This document shows positions 19,501 through 26,649 of a DNA stretch of 64,000 nucleotides, piece after piece. Below the pieces are notes generated by a model. That model made no database searches. It saw only the letters and a list, made by a program, of their open reading frames with translations, and had not been told where the DNA came from. Position numbers and translations under genes: made by a program. The stretch is from contig CALWNC010000004.1 of NCBI GenBank assembly GCA_944382715.1, forward strand, positions 1 to 64,000, written 5' to 3'. Every line of letters starts with the position of its first letter. The stretch's first letter is position 1. Source of the stretch: an uncultured Clostridia bacterium (GTDB lineage: Bacteria; Bacillota; Clostridia; Christensenellales; UBA1242).

Positions 19501-19711
19501 TATAGCTAAAGCCCAAAAACTTAGCAAAGCAAATAAGAGATAAAGATATTAATAGTGGATAAACAAAGATGCCAAAAGTCCCGACAAGCTTAGCGCCAAA
19601 GTTAATACTATTTGGCATACAGGAAAAAATAAAAAGCAAGATGAAAATAATTAAGCACACGGCGCTTAAAATTTTATCCCTTGAAAGCACATTGTTCTTT
19701 GAATTTTCCAA
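16541..19711 (-). CDS. ftsK: DNA translocase FtsK/SpoIIIE
   Basis: Septal DNA pump that clears chromosomes during division (or sporulation). Four to five N-terminal membrane segments occupy about residues 15-165. A long Asn/Ser/Asp/Tyr-rich linker follows to about 550. The RecA-like motor has Walker A GQTGSGKSV (about 708) and Walker B VIVVDEFAEV, plus ATQRPSVDVMSG. The C-terminal gamma winged helix has SYLQRRLQIGYARAGRIMDQLE. I chose a TTG start at 19711: AAGGAG lies 6 bases upstream and it begins 10 bases after the M16 stop. An ATG at 19750 would overlap that gene and has no ribosome site. 1056 aa, long for the family because of the linker. Confidence 0.96.
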   Translation of the reverse strand: MENSKNNVLSRDKILSAVCLIIFILLFIFSCMPNSINFGAKLVGTFGIFVYPLLISLSLICFAKFLGFSYKRSIKATVFMICFIYFLLLVIHSIRTYSILDSVASGSTFKEYLDFSYSNYTLLGSIGCLLAGSISYLIGGMGAIVVFVIFATIFIGLFIDFELYGKYEQKHIRKLHSRKIRDKVLKSDAGVSADGQPNYSFSNSDDSMKYTEDDVVAEITANYNETQTNSTFKQKQYSQADVVDEITDNQVYDDNQSYYGMGGDQYGQYNENYPSDEAGYEQYNPSYSQGSNLYSSHNDYSNTNPFGDDAVQSQTPNHFSKNVYNPGDYPNVYDENEERRKFLQATFNTDYNSNEINPSYESYSQESGNENYQSYNNSQDVYSQPTSFTSETPDDSERLTKKDMEWKFNDDDFNYSYQFNGDEDVNNSSNSDFSSSMVDDKISEILNSNDNIESSIQNDYDNNYTSLDSSNNDFSDITFSDNTFGNFSDISNNTETSNRETSVQENNQSLQTEEQNVYPTRISEPTFTDLNNVTIPAKEPEKKTSSNLKMGLVGVKYNPPPLDLLNPIEIDNGNYEEEQERKAKGLEIALKSFNIPVSVANIIRGPKITRYELSVPLGVSIKKIPSYELDIKKTLSAKTINIQAPIPGTEYVGIELENDTFTNVSQRELLESKAFKNCTDPLPIAIGKDISGEIVVGSLAKMVHLLIAGQTGSGKSVFIHNIIISLIYKYSPDDLRLVLIDPKRVEFNVYNGLPHLMTPEVVMGTEKAVNALKWCVKEMDRRYDLMSRSGYRDIVPYNNSELVKSGQFEKLPYIVIVVDEFAEVIMANKKEAEACIQRITQLARACGMHLVLATQRPSVDVMSGIIKNNVPSRIAFSLSSAFDSKTILGTVGAENLLGKGDMLYKPNGTSAMYRLQASYCTDEELRKIIEYDIKHNKVNYDESVENMINAQDTSTGDNHESGDVPPPKELDPYFKTAIKLFMQNGAASTSYLQRRLQIGYARAGRIMDQLENRGYIGGASGSKTRKVIITPEQYKRDFGEDIDLGTDDNGTNIGEF

Positions 19712-19721
19712 AATAATCTCC

Positions 19722-20987
19722 TTACAAAGTAGATGCAAGCAATTCATCAAAACTTACATCAATATCTCTACCTAAATAAATAACGACCATTTTATTAAAA
19801 TCTAAGATTTTATTTAAAACTTTGTTGGCATCTTTATTAGAAAGAACTTCCATATTAAGTCTTTCAGAATTTTCACTAAAAGTTTGTTTTGTTAAAGCAA
19901 GAGTTTTAGCAGAAATAAGTGCACATTCAAGCACATTGTCATATGTATTCATAAATTTTGTAACAAAAACTCTCTTTTCAACTTCAAACTCATCAGCAGT
20001 AATAGGTCTATTTTTGATATCCTCTTTTAATGCACGCACAAAGTTAAAAATGTGTTCTTCGGCATTTTCATAGTCAACCATAATATCAAATATTATATTA
20101 CCATTATTTGAGTAGTACTTTGTTCTAACTTTAGTTTCATAATAATAATCTAAGTTTGCAAGTGACGACTTTATATGAGAAAGTAATATAGGTTTAATGA
20201 TGTCTATAACATACTTCTCTTTATCCTTAAAAGAAAATGTAGGAAAGGCAATCTCTATACGAGTTTGGTTAAGTTTTTTAACTCTACCCTTGCAACTTCC
20301 AACAAAATCGTCAATTTTTGAAACATATTTAAGTTTTTTATATTCTCTATCTTCCTCTTTCATTTTGTCAAAGAAGTTAGTTTTTACTAAATCATAAATT
20401 TCATCTTGGTCAACATCACCAACAACTGAAATAATTGTATTTCTAGGAGTAAATATCCTTTCAAGATAATCTTTTGCATCAAGTGCCCTAAATCTAGAAA
20501 CAGTAATAGTTGTTCCATGTTTTGGATTAGCAAGCCCTGTTCTGTAATAAAGTGTTGAATTTAAAAGTTTATCCATAACATACTGAGGATTTTCTGAAAG
20601 CATAGAAACCTGAGAAAGCTGTATGTTCCTAACCCTATCGCCTGCCTCCACAGAAAAAGTTGTCTCAAATGCAATCTCTGACAAAAGTTCAATTGCAACT
20701 TCAACATTTTCTCTAGGGCAAAGAGCACTAATTGTGATACTTTCTTTTGAGTTATGTGGAGTTAAAACTATACCATAAGATTTTGCATAATTCATAAGCA
20801 TTTCGCCTGTAGAGTGCTTGCGAGTACCCATAAGTAAAAGTTTAGTTAAATATTCACTAATTCCACTTTGATAGTTTTTCTCAGATTGAGTACCACCAGC
20901 AATGTGCAAAACAACACAGACAACCTTTTTGTCTTGTTTAGGTAAACAAACAAGTCTTAAACCATTTGAAAAAACATTTAACGCCAT
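19722..20987 (-). CDS. M16 (pitrilysin-like) peptidase homolog lacking the zinc motif
   Basis: The M16 fold is recognised from HIAGGTQSEKNYQSGISEYL and the downstream VVGDVDQDEI and TADEFEVEKRVF blocks. In active members the segment after GIS reads HFLEH (zinc ligands HxxEH); here it is EYLTK, so both His and the catalytic Glu are missing. The protein is therefore probably catalytically dead, like the YmfF-type partner that pairs with active YmfH. The start at 20987 is supported by GGAG 6 bases upstream; an ATG at 20999 would place that site inside the gene. 421 aa. Its order after pnp and the deacetylase matches the mlpA/ymxG position in Bacillus. First gene of the ftsK-recA operon. Confidence 0.85.
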   Translation of the reverse strand: MALNVFSNGLRLVCLPKQDKKVVCVVLHIAGGTQSEKNYQSGISEYLTKLLLMGTRKHSTGEMLMNYAKSYGIVLTPHNSKESITISALCPRENVEVAIELLSEIAFETTFSVEAGDRVRNIQLSQVSMLSENPQYVMDKLLNSTLYYRTGLANPKHGTTITVSRFRALDAKDYLERIFTPRNTIISVVGDVDQDEIYDLVKTNFFDKMKEEDREYKKLKYVSKIDDFVGSCKGRVKKLNQTRIEIAFPTFSFKDKEKYVIDIIKPILLSHIKSSLANLDYYYETKVRTKYYSNNGNIIFDIMVDYENAEEHIFNFVRALKEDIKNRPITADEFEVEKRVFVTKFMNTYDNVLECALISAKTLALTKQTFSENSERLNMEVLSNKDANKVLNKILDFNKMVVIYLGRDIDVSFDELLASTL

Positions 20988-21035
20988 AAATATCTCCATT
21001 AATAAAAAATTTATACAAATATATTATACAATAAA

Positions 21036-21060
21036 AAAATCCGTAAATAAAACGGATTTT
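21036..21060 (-). terminator. Rho-independent terminator of the deacetylase-like gene
   Basis: A 9-bp stem (AAAATCCGT/ACGGATTTT) followed by a T-run on the minus strand. A -10-like TATAAT for the M16/ftsK operon lies just beyond it (about 21026-21031). Confidence 0.8.
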
Positions 21061-21089
21061 GCATAAATTTCAAACTTTTTTATAAATTT

Positions 21090-21839
21090 TTAACAATTTA
21101 AACCAAGAACATCACTAACAGTCGTAATTTGCAAACCATGCCCAGAAGCATATTCTATAATTTTCTCAATTGCCTGCACTGTATTCTCCGTTGGGTGCAT
21201 TAAAATTAAATCTCCACCACTCATTAAAGTAACTGCACGATTATAAATTAAATTAGTATCATGGTCACGCCAGTCTATTGTATCTCTTGTCCACATAATT
21301 GTTTTATAGCCCAAATCACTTGCCGCTTTAGTAGTATTAGAATTGTACGAGCCTCCCGGTGGAGCAAATAAATTCATATCAATACCTAATATATCCTTAA
21401 CGATTGTATGACACTTAGAAATTTCTTCGTAATTTATATCATAACCATATTTACCTTGCTCTTTGTGTGAGTAGCCGTGACTGGCAATTTCATGCCCACT
21501 TTCGTAAATCTTTTTCAACAAATCTTGATTACTACTTGCCCAAGTTCCACCAATAAAGAATGTAGTTTTTATTTGATATTTATCAAAGATGTAAAGAAAC
21601 TTTTCAACATATTCCGTACCCCAATAAACATTAATCATTAATGATACTTTATTTGAACTTTTGTCACCTGCGTAAATTGTTCCATTATACTCACTATTAC
21701 TTACGCTCAAAGCATCTTGTCTATTTAAATTTATACTAGAAATAACCATTGTAAGTAATAGGACCAATATAACTAAGTTAGCAACTATGTTTCTAAAAAA
21801 ATTCTCTAATTTATAATTAATAATTTTTATTTTACTCAT
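21090..21839 (-). CDS. Polysaccharide deacetylase family protein (PdaB/YlxY-like), catalytic Asp replaced
   Basis: A NodB-fold exported or membrane-anchored protein with an N-terminal hydrophobic helix (about residues 16-36). Metal-binding His pair SHGYSH (about 120-125), APPGGSYN (about 160) and LMHPTENT (about 213) are present. The first motif, which in PdaB-type proteins reads FDAAWG, is INVYWG here, so the catalytic Asp is Asn. The order rpsO-pnp-deacetylase-M16 is the same as rpsO-pnpA-ylxY-mlpA in Bacillus. No ribosome site is evident. A TATTAT box lies 5 bases before the ATG, suggesting a leaderless message. The substrate (peptidoglycan?) is uncertain and activity may be lost. Confidence 0.82.
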   Translation of the reverse strand: MSKIKIINYKLENFFRNIVANLVILVLLLTMVISSINLNRQDALSVSNSEYNGTIYAGDKSSNKVSLMINVYWGTEYVEKFLYIFDKYQIKTTFFIGGTWASSNQDLLKKIYESGHEIASHGYSHKEQGKYGYDINYEEISKCHTIVKDILGIDMNLFAPPGGSYNSNTTKAASDLGYKTIMWTRDTIDWRDHDTNLIYNRAVTLMSGGDLILMHPTENTVQAIEKIIEYASGHGLQITTVSDVLGLNC

Positions 21840-21879
21840 AGTAAATAATATGCTTGAAATTTTAAAAAGAACAAAAAAT

Positions 21880-21904
21880 ACTTAAAATAAATTTAATTTT
21901 AAGT
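21880..21904 (-). terminator. Rho-independent terminator of pnp
   Basis: A 9-bp stem (ACTTAAAAT/ATTTTAAGT, 7-base loop) followed on the minus strand by ATTTTTTG and further T-rich sequence, about 92 bases past the pnp stop. It lies only 40 bases upstream of the deacetylase start. Confidence 0.7.
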
Positions 21905-21996
21905 ATCTTTTATTTATATAAATATTAATCTGTAAGTAATAAAAATGGGTTTTGTTTGAAATAAAGAAAGAAATTTAAAAATTTATATAATTTTAC

Positions 21997-24099
21997 TTAT
22001 TCTTGAATTTTCTTAATCAATTTAAGATCAACTCTTCCCTTTTCATCAATTTTAATAACTTCAACTTCTACCTTATCGCCAATTTTAACAACATCTTCAA
22101 CTCTATCTACTCTCTTTGTAGAAAGCTTAGATATATGAATCATACCATCACAAGTTGATGTAATCTCAACAAATGCACCAAACTGCATAATTCTAACGAC
22201 GGTTCCCATATATCTTTCACCAATTTCAGGAACAAAAACGATATCTTCTATGATTTTCTTTGCTCTTTCACAGTCTTCTACATTAGCTGAAGATACCATT
22301 ACAGTCCCATCATCATCAATGTCAATTTTAACATTAGTTTTATCGATAATTTTGTTTATAGTTTTTCCACCTTGACCAATAACTTCACCAATTTTTTCAG
22401 GATTGATTTTAAATGTTATAATTTTAGGTGCATAAGGACTTAAATGATCTCTATATTCAGGAATTGTGGCAAGCATCTTTTCCATAATTTCCATTCTACC
22501 TTCTCTTGCCTGTGCAAGTGCAGTAGTTAAGATTTCTTCATCAATACCTTTAATTTTAATATCCATTTGTATTGCAGTAATACCTTTAGCAGTACCAGCA
22601 ACTTTGAAGTCCATATCTCCATAAAAATCTTCAAGTCCTTGAATATCAGTCATAACAATAACCTTACCTGAAGCTTCATCTTTAATAAGTCCCATGGCAA
22701 CACCTGCAACTGGAGCTTTTATTGGAACACCTGCGTCCATGAGAGAAAGTGTACTTGCACAAACACTAGCCATTGAAGATGAGCCATTTGAAGATAGTAC
22801 TTCACTAACAAGTCTTAATGCATAAGGAAATTCTTCTTCACTTGGAATAACTGGAACCAAAGCTCTTTCTGCTAGTGCCCCGTGTCCAATTTCACGCCTA
22901 CCCGGTGATCTTAAAGACCTTGCCTCACCTGTTGCATATGGTGGCATATTATATTGATGTATGTATCTCTTGTATGCATCTTCTTCATCGTCTAAGCCTT
23001 CTAATTTTTGAGCTTCAGCAATAGTAGCAAGAGTTAGACAATTTAAAACCTGTGTTTCACCACGAGTAAATACTCCACTTCCATGAACTCTTGGGAGAAC
23101 GCCAACTTCACACCAAATTGGTCTAATTTGTTTGGTTTGTCTGCCATCAGGACGGATACCTGTTTCTATAATAGTTTTTCTAACAATTTCTTTTTGCATT
23201 TTATAAAGAAGTTCATCAATTTCTTGCTCTCTTTCTTCATATTTTTCTGCAAAATGTTCTCTACAATCTTCTAAAACTGCATTAATTCTTTCATTTAGCG
23301 CAACTTTATCTGCAAGTGGTTGCATTGCTTTAGTTAGATTTTCTGTCACATATTCGCGTACATCTTTTTCAAGATCCTCTCCAACATGAAAGAGAACAAC
23401 TTCTCTCTTTTCCTTTCCAACCTCTTTTGCAATGTTTTCGATAAATTCAACAATTTCTTTTATATAGTTATGAGCATACAAAATTGCATCTCTCATTTGC
23501 TCTTCAGAAACTTCTTTTGCTCCTGCTTCAACCATCATTATGGCATCTTTTGTACCAGCAACTGTAACATGCATCGTACTCTTTTCACACTCTTCAACGG
23601 TTGGGTTAATAACAAACTTTCCATCTACACATCCAACGACAACTGAACCAGTAGGACCTGCGAATGGAATATCGGAAATAGATAGTGCAACAGAAGAGCC
23701 AATCATTGCAAGTATTTCAGGTGGATAATCAGGGTCAACAGAAAGTGCAGTTGCAACAACTGCCACATCATAGTAAAAACCCTTAGGAAATAGTGGACGA
23801 ATAGGTCTGTCAATTAACCTAGAATACAAGATAGCTTGGTCACTGGCACGACCTTCTCTCTTTTTAAATCCTCCTGGGAACTTTCCAATTGAATACATTT
23901 TTTCTTCAAAATCGACACAAAGTGGGAAAAAGTCTGCACCTTCCTTTGGTTTGTCGCTCATAGTAACATTTACCATAACAACAGTATCACCTGAGCTAAC
24001 TTGACAAGTGCCATTTGCCTGACCACAATATTTGCCAGTTTTAACATTTATATCTTTTCCTGCAAGTGATAATGTAAAATTTCTTTCTTCACCAAACAT
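21997..24099 (-). CDS. pnp: Polyribonucleotide nucleotidyltransferase (PNPase)
   Basis: 3'-to-5' phosphorolytic exoribonuclease that completes mRNA decay with RNase Y. Two RNase PH-like domains flank a helical linker; the second has [15 protein letters not shown] and the catalytic-site Asp in [23 protein letters not shown] domain ([14 protein letters not shown], about 565) and a C-terminal S1 domain (GAFVEI...GMIHISKLS) follow. 700 aa, full length. GGAG lies 7 bases before the ATG. It sits just after the rpsO terminator, so expression is by read-through or an unseen promoter. Confidence 0.98.
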   Translation of the reverse strand: MFGEERNFTLSLAGKDINVKTGKYCGQANGTCQVSSGDTVVMVNVTMSDKPKEGADFFPLCVDFEEKMYSIGKFPGGFKKREGRASDQAILYSRLIDRPIRPLFPKGFYYDVAVVATALSVDPDYPPEILAMIGSSVALSISDIPFAGPTGSVVVGCVDGKFVINPTVEECEKSTMHVTVAGTKDAIMMVEAGAKEVSEEQMRDAILYAHNYIKEIVEFIENIAKEVGKEKREVVLFHVGEDLEKDVREYVTENLTKAMQPLADKVALNERINAVLEDCREHFAEKYEEREQEIDELLYKMQKEIVRKTIIETGIRPDGRQTKQIRPIWCEVGVLPRVHGSGVFTRGETQVLNCLTLATIAEAQKLEGLDDEEDAYKRYIHQYNMPPYATGEARSLRSPGRREIGHGALAERALVPVIPSEEEFPYALRLVSEVLSSNGSSSMASVCASTLSLMDAGVPIKAPVAGVAMGLIKDEASGKVIVMTDIQGLEDFYGDMDFKVAGTAKGITAIQMDIKIKGIDEEILTTALAQAREGRMEIMEKMLATIPEYRDHLSPYAPKIITFKINPEKIGEVIGQGGKTINKIIDKTNVKIDIDDDGTVMVSSANVEDCERAKKIIEDIVFVPEIGERYMGTVVRIMQFGAFVEITSTCDGMIHISKLSTKRVDRVEDVVKIGDKVEVEVIKIDEKGRVDLKLIKKIQE

Positions 24100-24125
24100 A
24101 AATAACTCCTTTTTTTAAAAAAAAC

Positions 24126-24148
24126 GGAATGGCAAAAAAAGCCACTCC
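24126..24148 (-). terminator. Terminator between rpsO and pnp
   Basis: GGAGTGGC/GCCATTCC stem (one G-U pair) with a 7-base T loop, followed by a run of eight T on the minus strand. It lies 12 bases past rpsO and 27 bases before pnp, so it sets the ratio of S15 to PNPase. Confidence 0.85.
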
Positions 24149-24159
24149 CCTTTTAATTT

Positions 24160-24423
24160 TTATTTTCTGATACCAAGTCTTTCAATTAAAGCTCTATAAC
24201 CTTCAATGTCAATCTTCTTTAAATATTCAAGAAGACCACGTCTGCGACCAACAAGTTGCATAAGTCCACGACGAGAATGAAAGTCTTGTTTGTTAGATTT
24301 CAAGTAATTTGTTAAATTGTTGATTCTCTCAGTTAAAAGTGCAATTTGAACATATGGAGAACCAGTATCGTTTTCACTTCTAGCAAATTCTTTGATAATC
24401 TCTTGCTTTCTAACTTTATCCAT
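24160..24423 (-). CDS. rpsO: 30S ribosomal protein uS15
   Basis: Primary-binding small-subunit protein. 87 aa. Conserved blocks [24 protein letters not shown]-type (here DFHSRRGL) and [12 protein letters not shown] are present. The start at 24423 is set by GGAGG 5 bases upstream; an in-frame ATG at 24456 would add 11 residues not found in S15. The leader (24424 to about 24497) can form a TATTAAA/TTTAATA hairpin; S15 commonly represses its own mRNA through such leaders, but I cannot show binding here. Confidence 0.98.
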   Translation of the reverse strand: MDKVRKQEIIKEFARSENDTGSPYVQIALLTERINNLTNYLKSNKQDFHSRRGLMQLVGRRRGLLEYLKKIDIEGYRALIERLGIRK

Positions 24424-24503
24424 ATTTTCCTCCAATACAAATTTGCCAATTCTCAAATATTAAACCGGAAAATAAATTTAATACTTTCAAATGGTACGGG
24501 AAT

Positions 24504-24532
24504 ATTATACAGCAAAAATTCACAAAAGTAAA
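24504..24532 (-). promoter_or_regulatory. Sigma-A-type promoter for rpsO
   Basis: Minus strand: -35 TTTACT (24527-24532), 17-base spacer, -10 TATAAT (24504-24509). Start near 24497, giving a leader of about 74 bases. It begins 16 bases after the rel stop codon. Confidence 0.75.
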
Positions 24533-24547
24533 GCAAATTTAAAAAAT

Positions 24548-26647
24548 TTACTCAAAAGTTCTAGTAATTATTTTAATTTCTTCCAAAGTTTTTGTTTTTT
24601 GAATTAAGCTATCAAGTTCATCTACGTTTTTTACACAAACAGTTAGTTTAAATTCACAATCATCACTACCCTGTCTTTTTGCCTCAATTTTAGAAACATT
24701 AATGTTTTCAGCAGATAAAAGCTCAAATAGTTTTCCAGCAAATCCAACTTTATCCTTTGCAACAATTTTTAGATTTACATTAAAGTCTTGCTTAGTATCT
24801 TGTTTCCACTTTGCATTTAAAACTATAACTTTGCCCATTTTAGCAAGATTTGCACAGTTTTTAGTGTGGATTGCAATTCCATTTTTAGAAATTACCCCAA
24901 CAATCTCATCTCCAGGAATAGCAGAACAACATTTTGGAAAACTAACATTTAAAAATCCCTTTGAATTCTCAATCTCAACTGGAGAAGATTTTTGAATTTT
25001 AGATCTAGTATCTTCTATAATTAAATGCTTTAGAATTTGGTTTAGAGTTACGCTTTTATATCCAAGACTAGCAAACATATCGTCTATATTGGTAAAGTCA
25101 AATTCCTTTTCAATTTTTCCATAATAAAACATAAAATCATCGAATGTATGATTCATTTTTTTTAGTTCTTCTAAGAGTTCCTGTTTACCTAGTTTTATGT
25201 TCTCTTCAGTAGTATTTTGTAAAAAATAATCTCTTATTTGCCTTCTAGCATATGGGGTTTTTGCCACTTGAAGCCAATTTCTACTTGGACTTTTATTTGT
25301 GTCAGAAACTACTATTTCAACTACATCTCCGGGAGAAAGAGTACTCCCAATTGACGCTTTTTTACCATTTATAATAGCACTGATTGCATTGTGACCAATA
25401 TAAGTGTGAACGGCATAAGCAAAATCTATTGCAGTTGGCTTGTCAGAATTCAAACAAATCGGCTTAAATTTTGGAGTAAATGTCCAAGTAGAGTTAGATG
25501 CAAGGTCAGTTTTTATAGCATCAATAAATAAGTCACTATTATTTATCTCATCTTTTTCACTTAAAACAATATTTTTAAAGACATTATATTTTTCAAATCT
25601 CTCATAAAAATTAATATCAGCATCTTTATCATTCCAGAGAGATGAGATGCCATATTCACAGACTTTATCCATTTCACTGGTTCTTATCATAACCTTAAAA
25701 ATTATACTGTTATCCTTAGTCATAAGCACAGTATGGAGCGATTTATATCCATTAGGCTTGGGTGCAGAAATAAAATCCTTTATTTGTCCAGGGATATGAT
25801 TAAATGTTTTATGAAGAAGTCCAAGCATTTTATAGCAATCTAGTTCTGTTGGAACAATAATTTTAAAGAGAATTAATCCGTAAACTTTACCCATTCCCTT
25901 ACTTTGCATTTTTTTATAAATAGAATAGTATCTTTCTGGCCAATCCACAACATAACCATCTATTGAATTTTCTTTTAAAATAGAAGATAGTGCCGTTTCA
26001 ATTTCTCCAATTTGCTCTTTTTCTTTTTCAAAATTTTTATCTACGCTTGATTTAATTTTTAAATAATCTTCTGGAAAAAGACAATTAAATGTAAGTTCTT
26101 GCAGTTCAGAACGAATTTTTCTTATACCAATTCTTTCAGCTATTGGAATAAATAATTCATTGGTTTCATTTGCCATTTTTATCTGCTTTTCTCTTGACAA
26201 AAATTGAATGGTCCTCATGTTATGAAGCCTATCTGCAAGTTTAATAAAAATAACTCTTATATCATCACCCATGGCAAGAAGTAGTCTTTTAATACTATCA
26301 GACTCAGTTAAATTCTCTTTTTCTAATGTTAAATTATCTATTTTAGTTACACCATCAACAAGCTTTGCCACTGTGTCACCAAATTTTTCACGAATATCAT
26401 CAAGAGTCACATCTGTATCTTCAACTACATCGTGAAGAAGTCCAGCCATAATAGTTGAGTAATCCATATTGTTTTGCATTAATATTCTAGCAACAGATAG
26501 AGGGTGAATTATATAAGGCTCACCACTTTTTCGTAAAATTCCATCGTGAGATTTCATCGCAAAAAGATATGCTTCAATAATTTTTTCAGCATTTTTTGGA
26601 TAATTATTTCTAACTTCATTAATAAATTCATTATTAACTTCAACCAT
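24548..26647 (-). CDS. RelA/SpoT-family (p)ppGpp enzyme; hydrolase intact, synthetase degenerate
   Basis: Controls the alarmone (p)ppGpp. The N-terminal HD hydrolase has all expected residues: Arg39, His48, HDVVEDT (72-78) and ADRLHN (138-143). The synthetase domain aligns (YSIYKKMQSKG through PKPNGYKSLHT). However, the DLLA/RI segment reads YGLILFKII, with Gly257 where the catalytic Asp belongs, and the EIQIRT segment reads KVMIRT, with Lys318 for the catalytic Glu. TGS (about 385-445), a Cys-containing linker and a C-terminal ACT domain follow. 699 aa. The long form is usually bifunctional in Firmicutes; this one looks hydrolase-only. It lies 2 bases downstream of recJ. Confidence 0.93.
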   Translation of the reverse strand: MVEVNNEFINEVRNNYPKNAEKIIEAYLFAMKSHDGILRKSGEPYIIHPLSVARILMQNNMDYSTIMAGLLHDVVEDTDVTLDDIREKFGDTVAKLVDGVTKIDNLTLEKENLTESDSIKRLLLAMGDDIRVIFIKLADRLHNMRTIQFLSREKQIKMANETNELFIPIAERIGIRKIRSELQELTFNCLFPEDYLKIKSSVDKNFEKEKEQIGEIETALSSILKENSIDGYVVDWPERYYSIYKKMQSKGMGKVYGLILFKIIVPTELDCYKMLGLLHKTFNHIPGQIKDFISAPKPNGYKSLHTVLMTKDNSIIFKVMIRTSEMDKVCEYGISSLWNDKDADINFYERFEKYNVFKNIVLSEKDEINNSDLFIDAIKTDLASNSTWTFTPKFKPICLNSDKPTAIDFAYAVHTYIGHNAISAIINGKKASIGSTLSPGDVVEIVVSDTNKSPSRNWLQVAKTPYARRQIRDYFLQNTTEENIKLGKQELLEELKKMNHTFDDFMFYYGKIEKEFDFTNIDDMFASLGYKSVTLNQILKHLIIEDTRSKIQKSSPVEIENSKGFLNVSFPKCCSAIPGDEIVGVISKNGIAIHTKNCANLAKMGKVIVLNAKWKQDTKQDFNVNLKIVAKDKVGFAGKLFELLSAENINVSKIEAKRQGSDDCEFKLTVCVKNVDELDSLIQKTKTLEEIKIITRTFE

Positions 26648-26649
26648 AA

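Noticed and set aside
19712-19750. ATG start for FtsK 13 codons upstream
   Set aside because: It overlaps the M16 gene and lacks a ribosome site, whereas TTG at 19711 has AAGGAG with ideal spacing.
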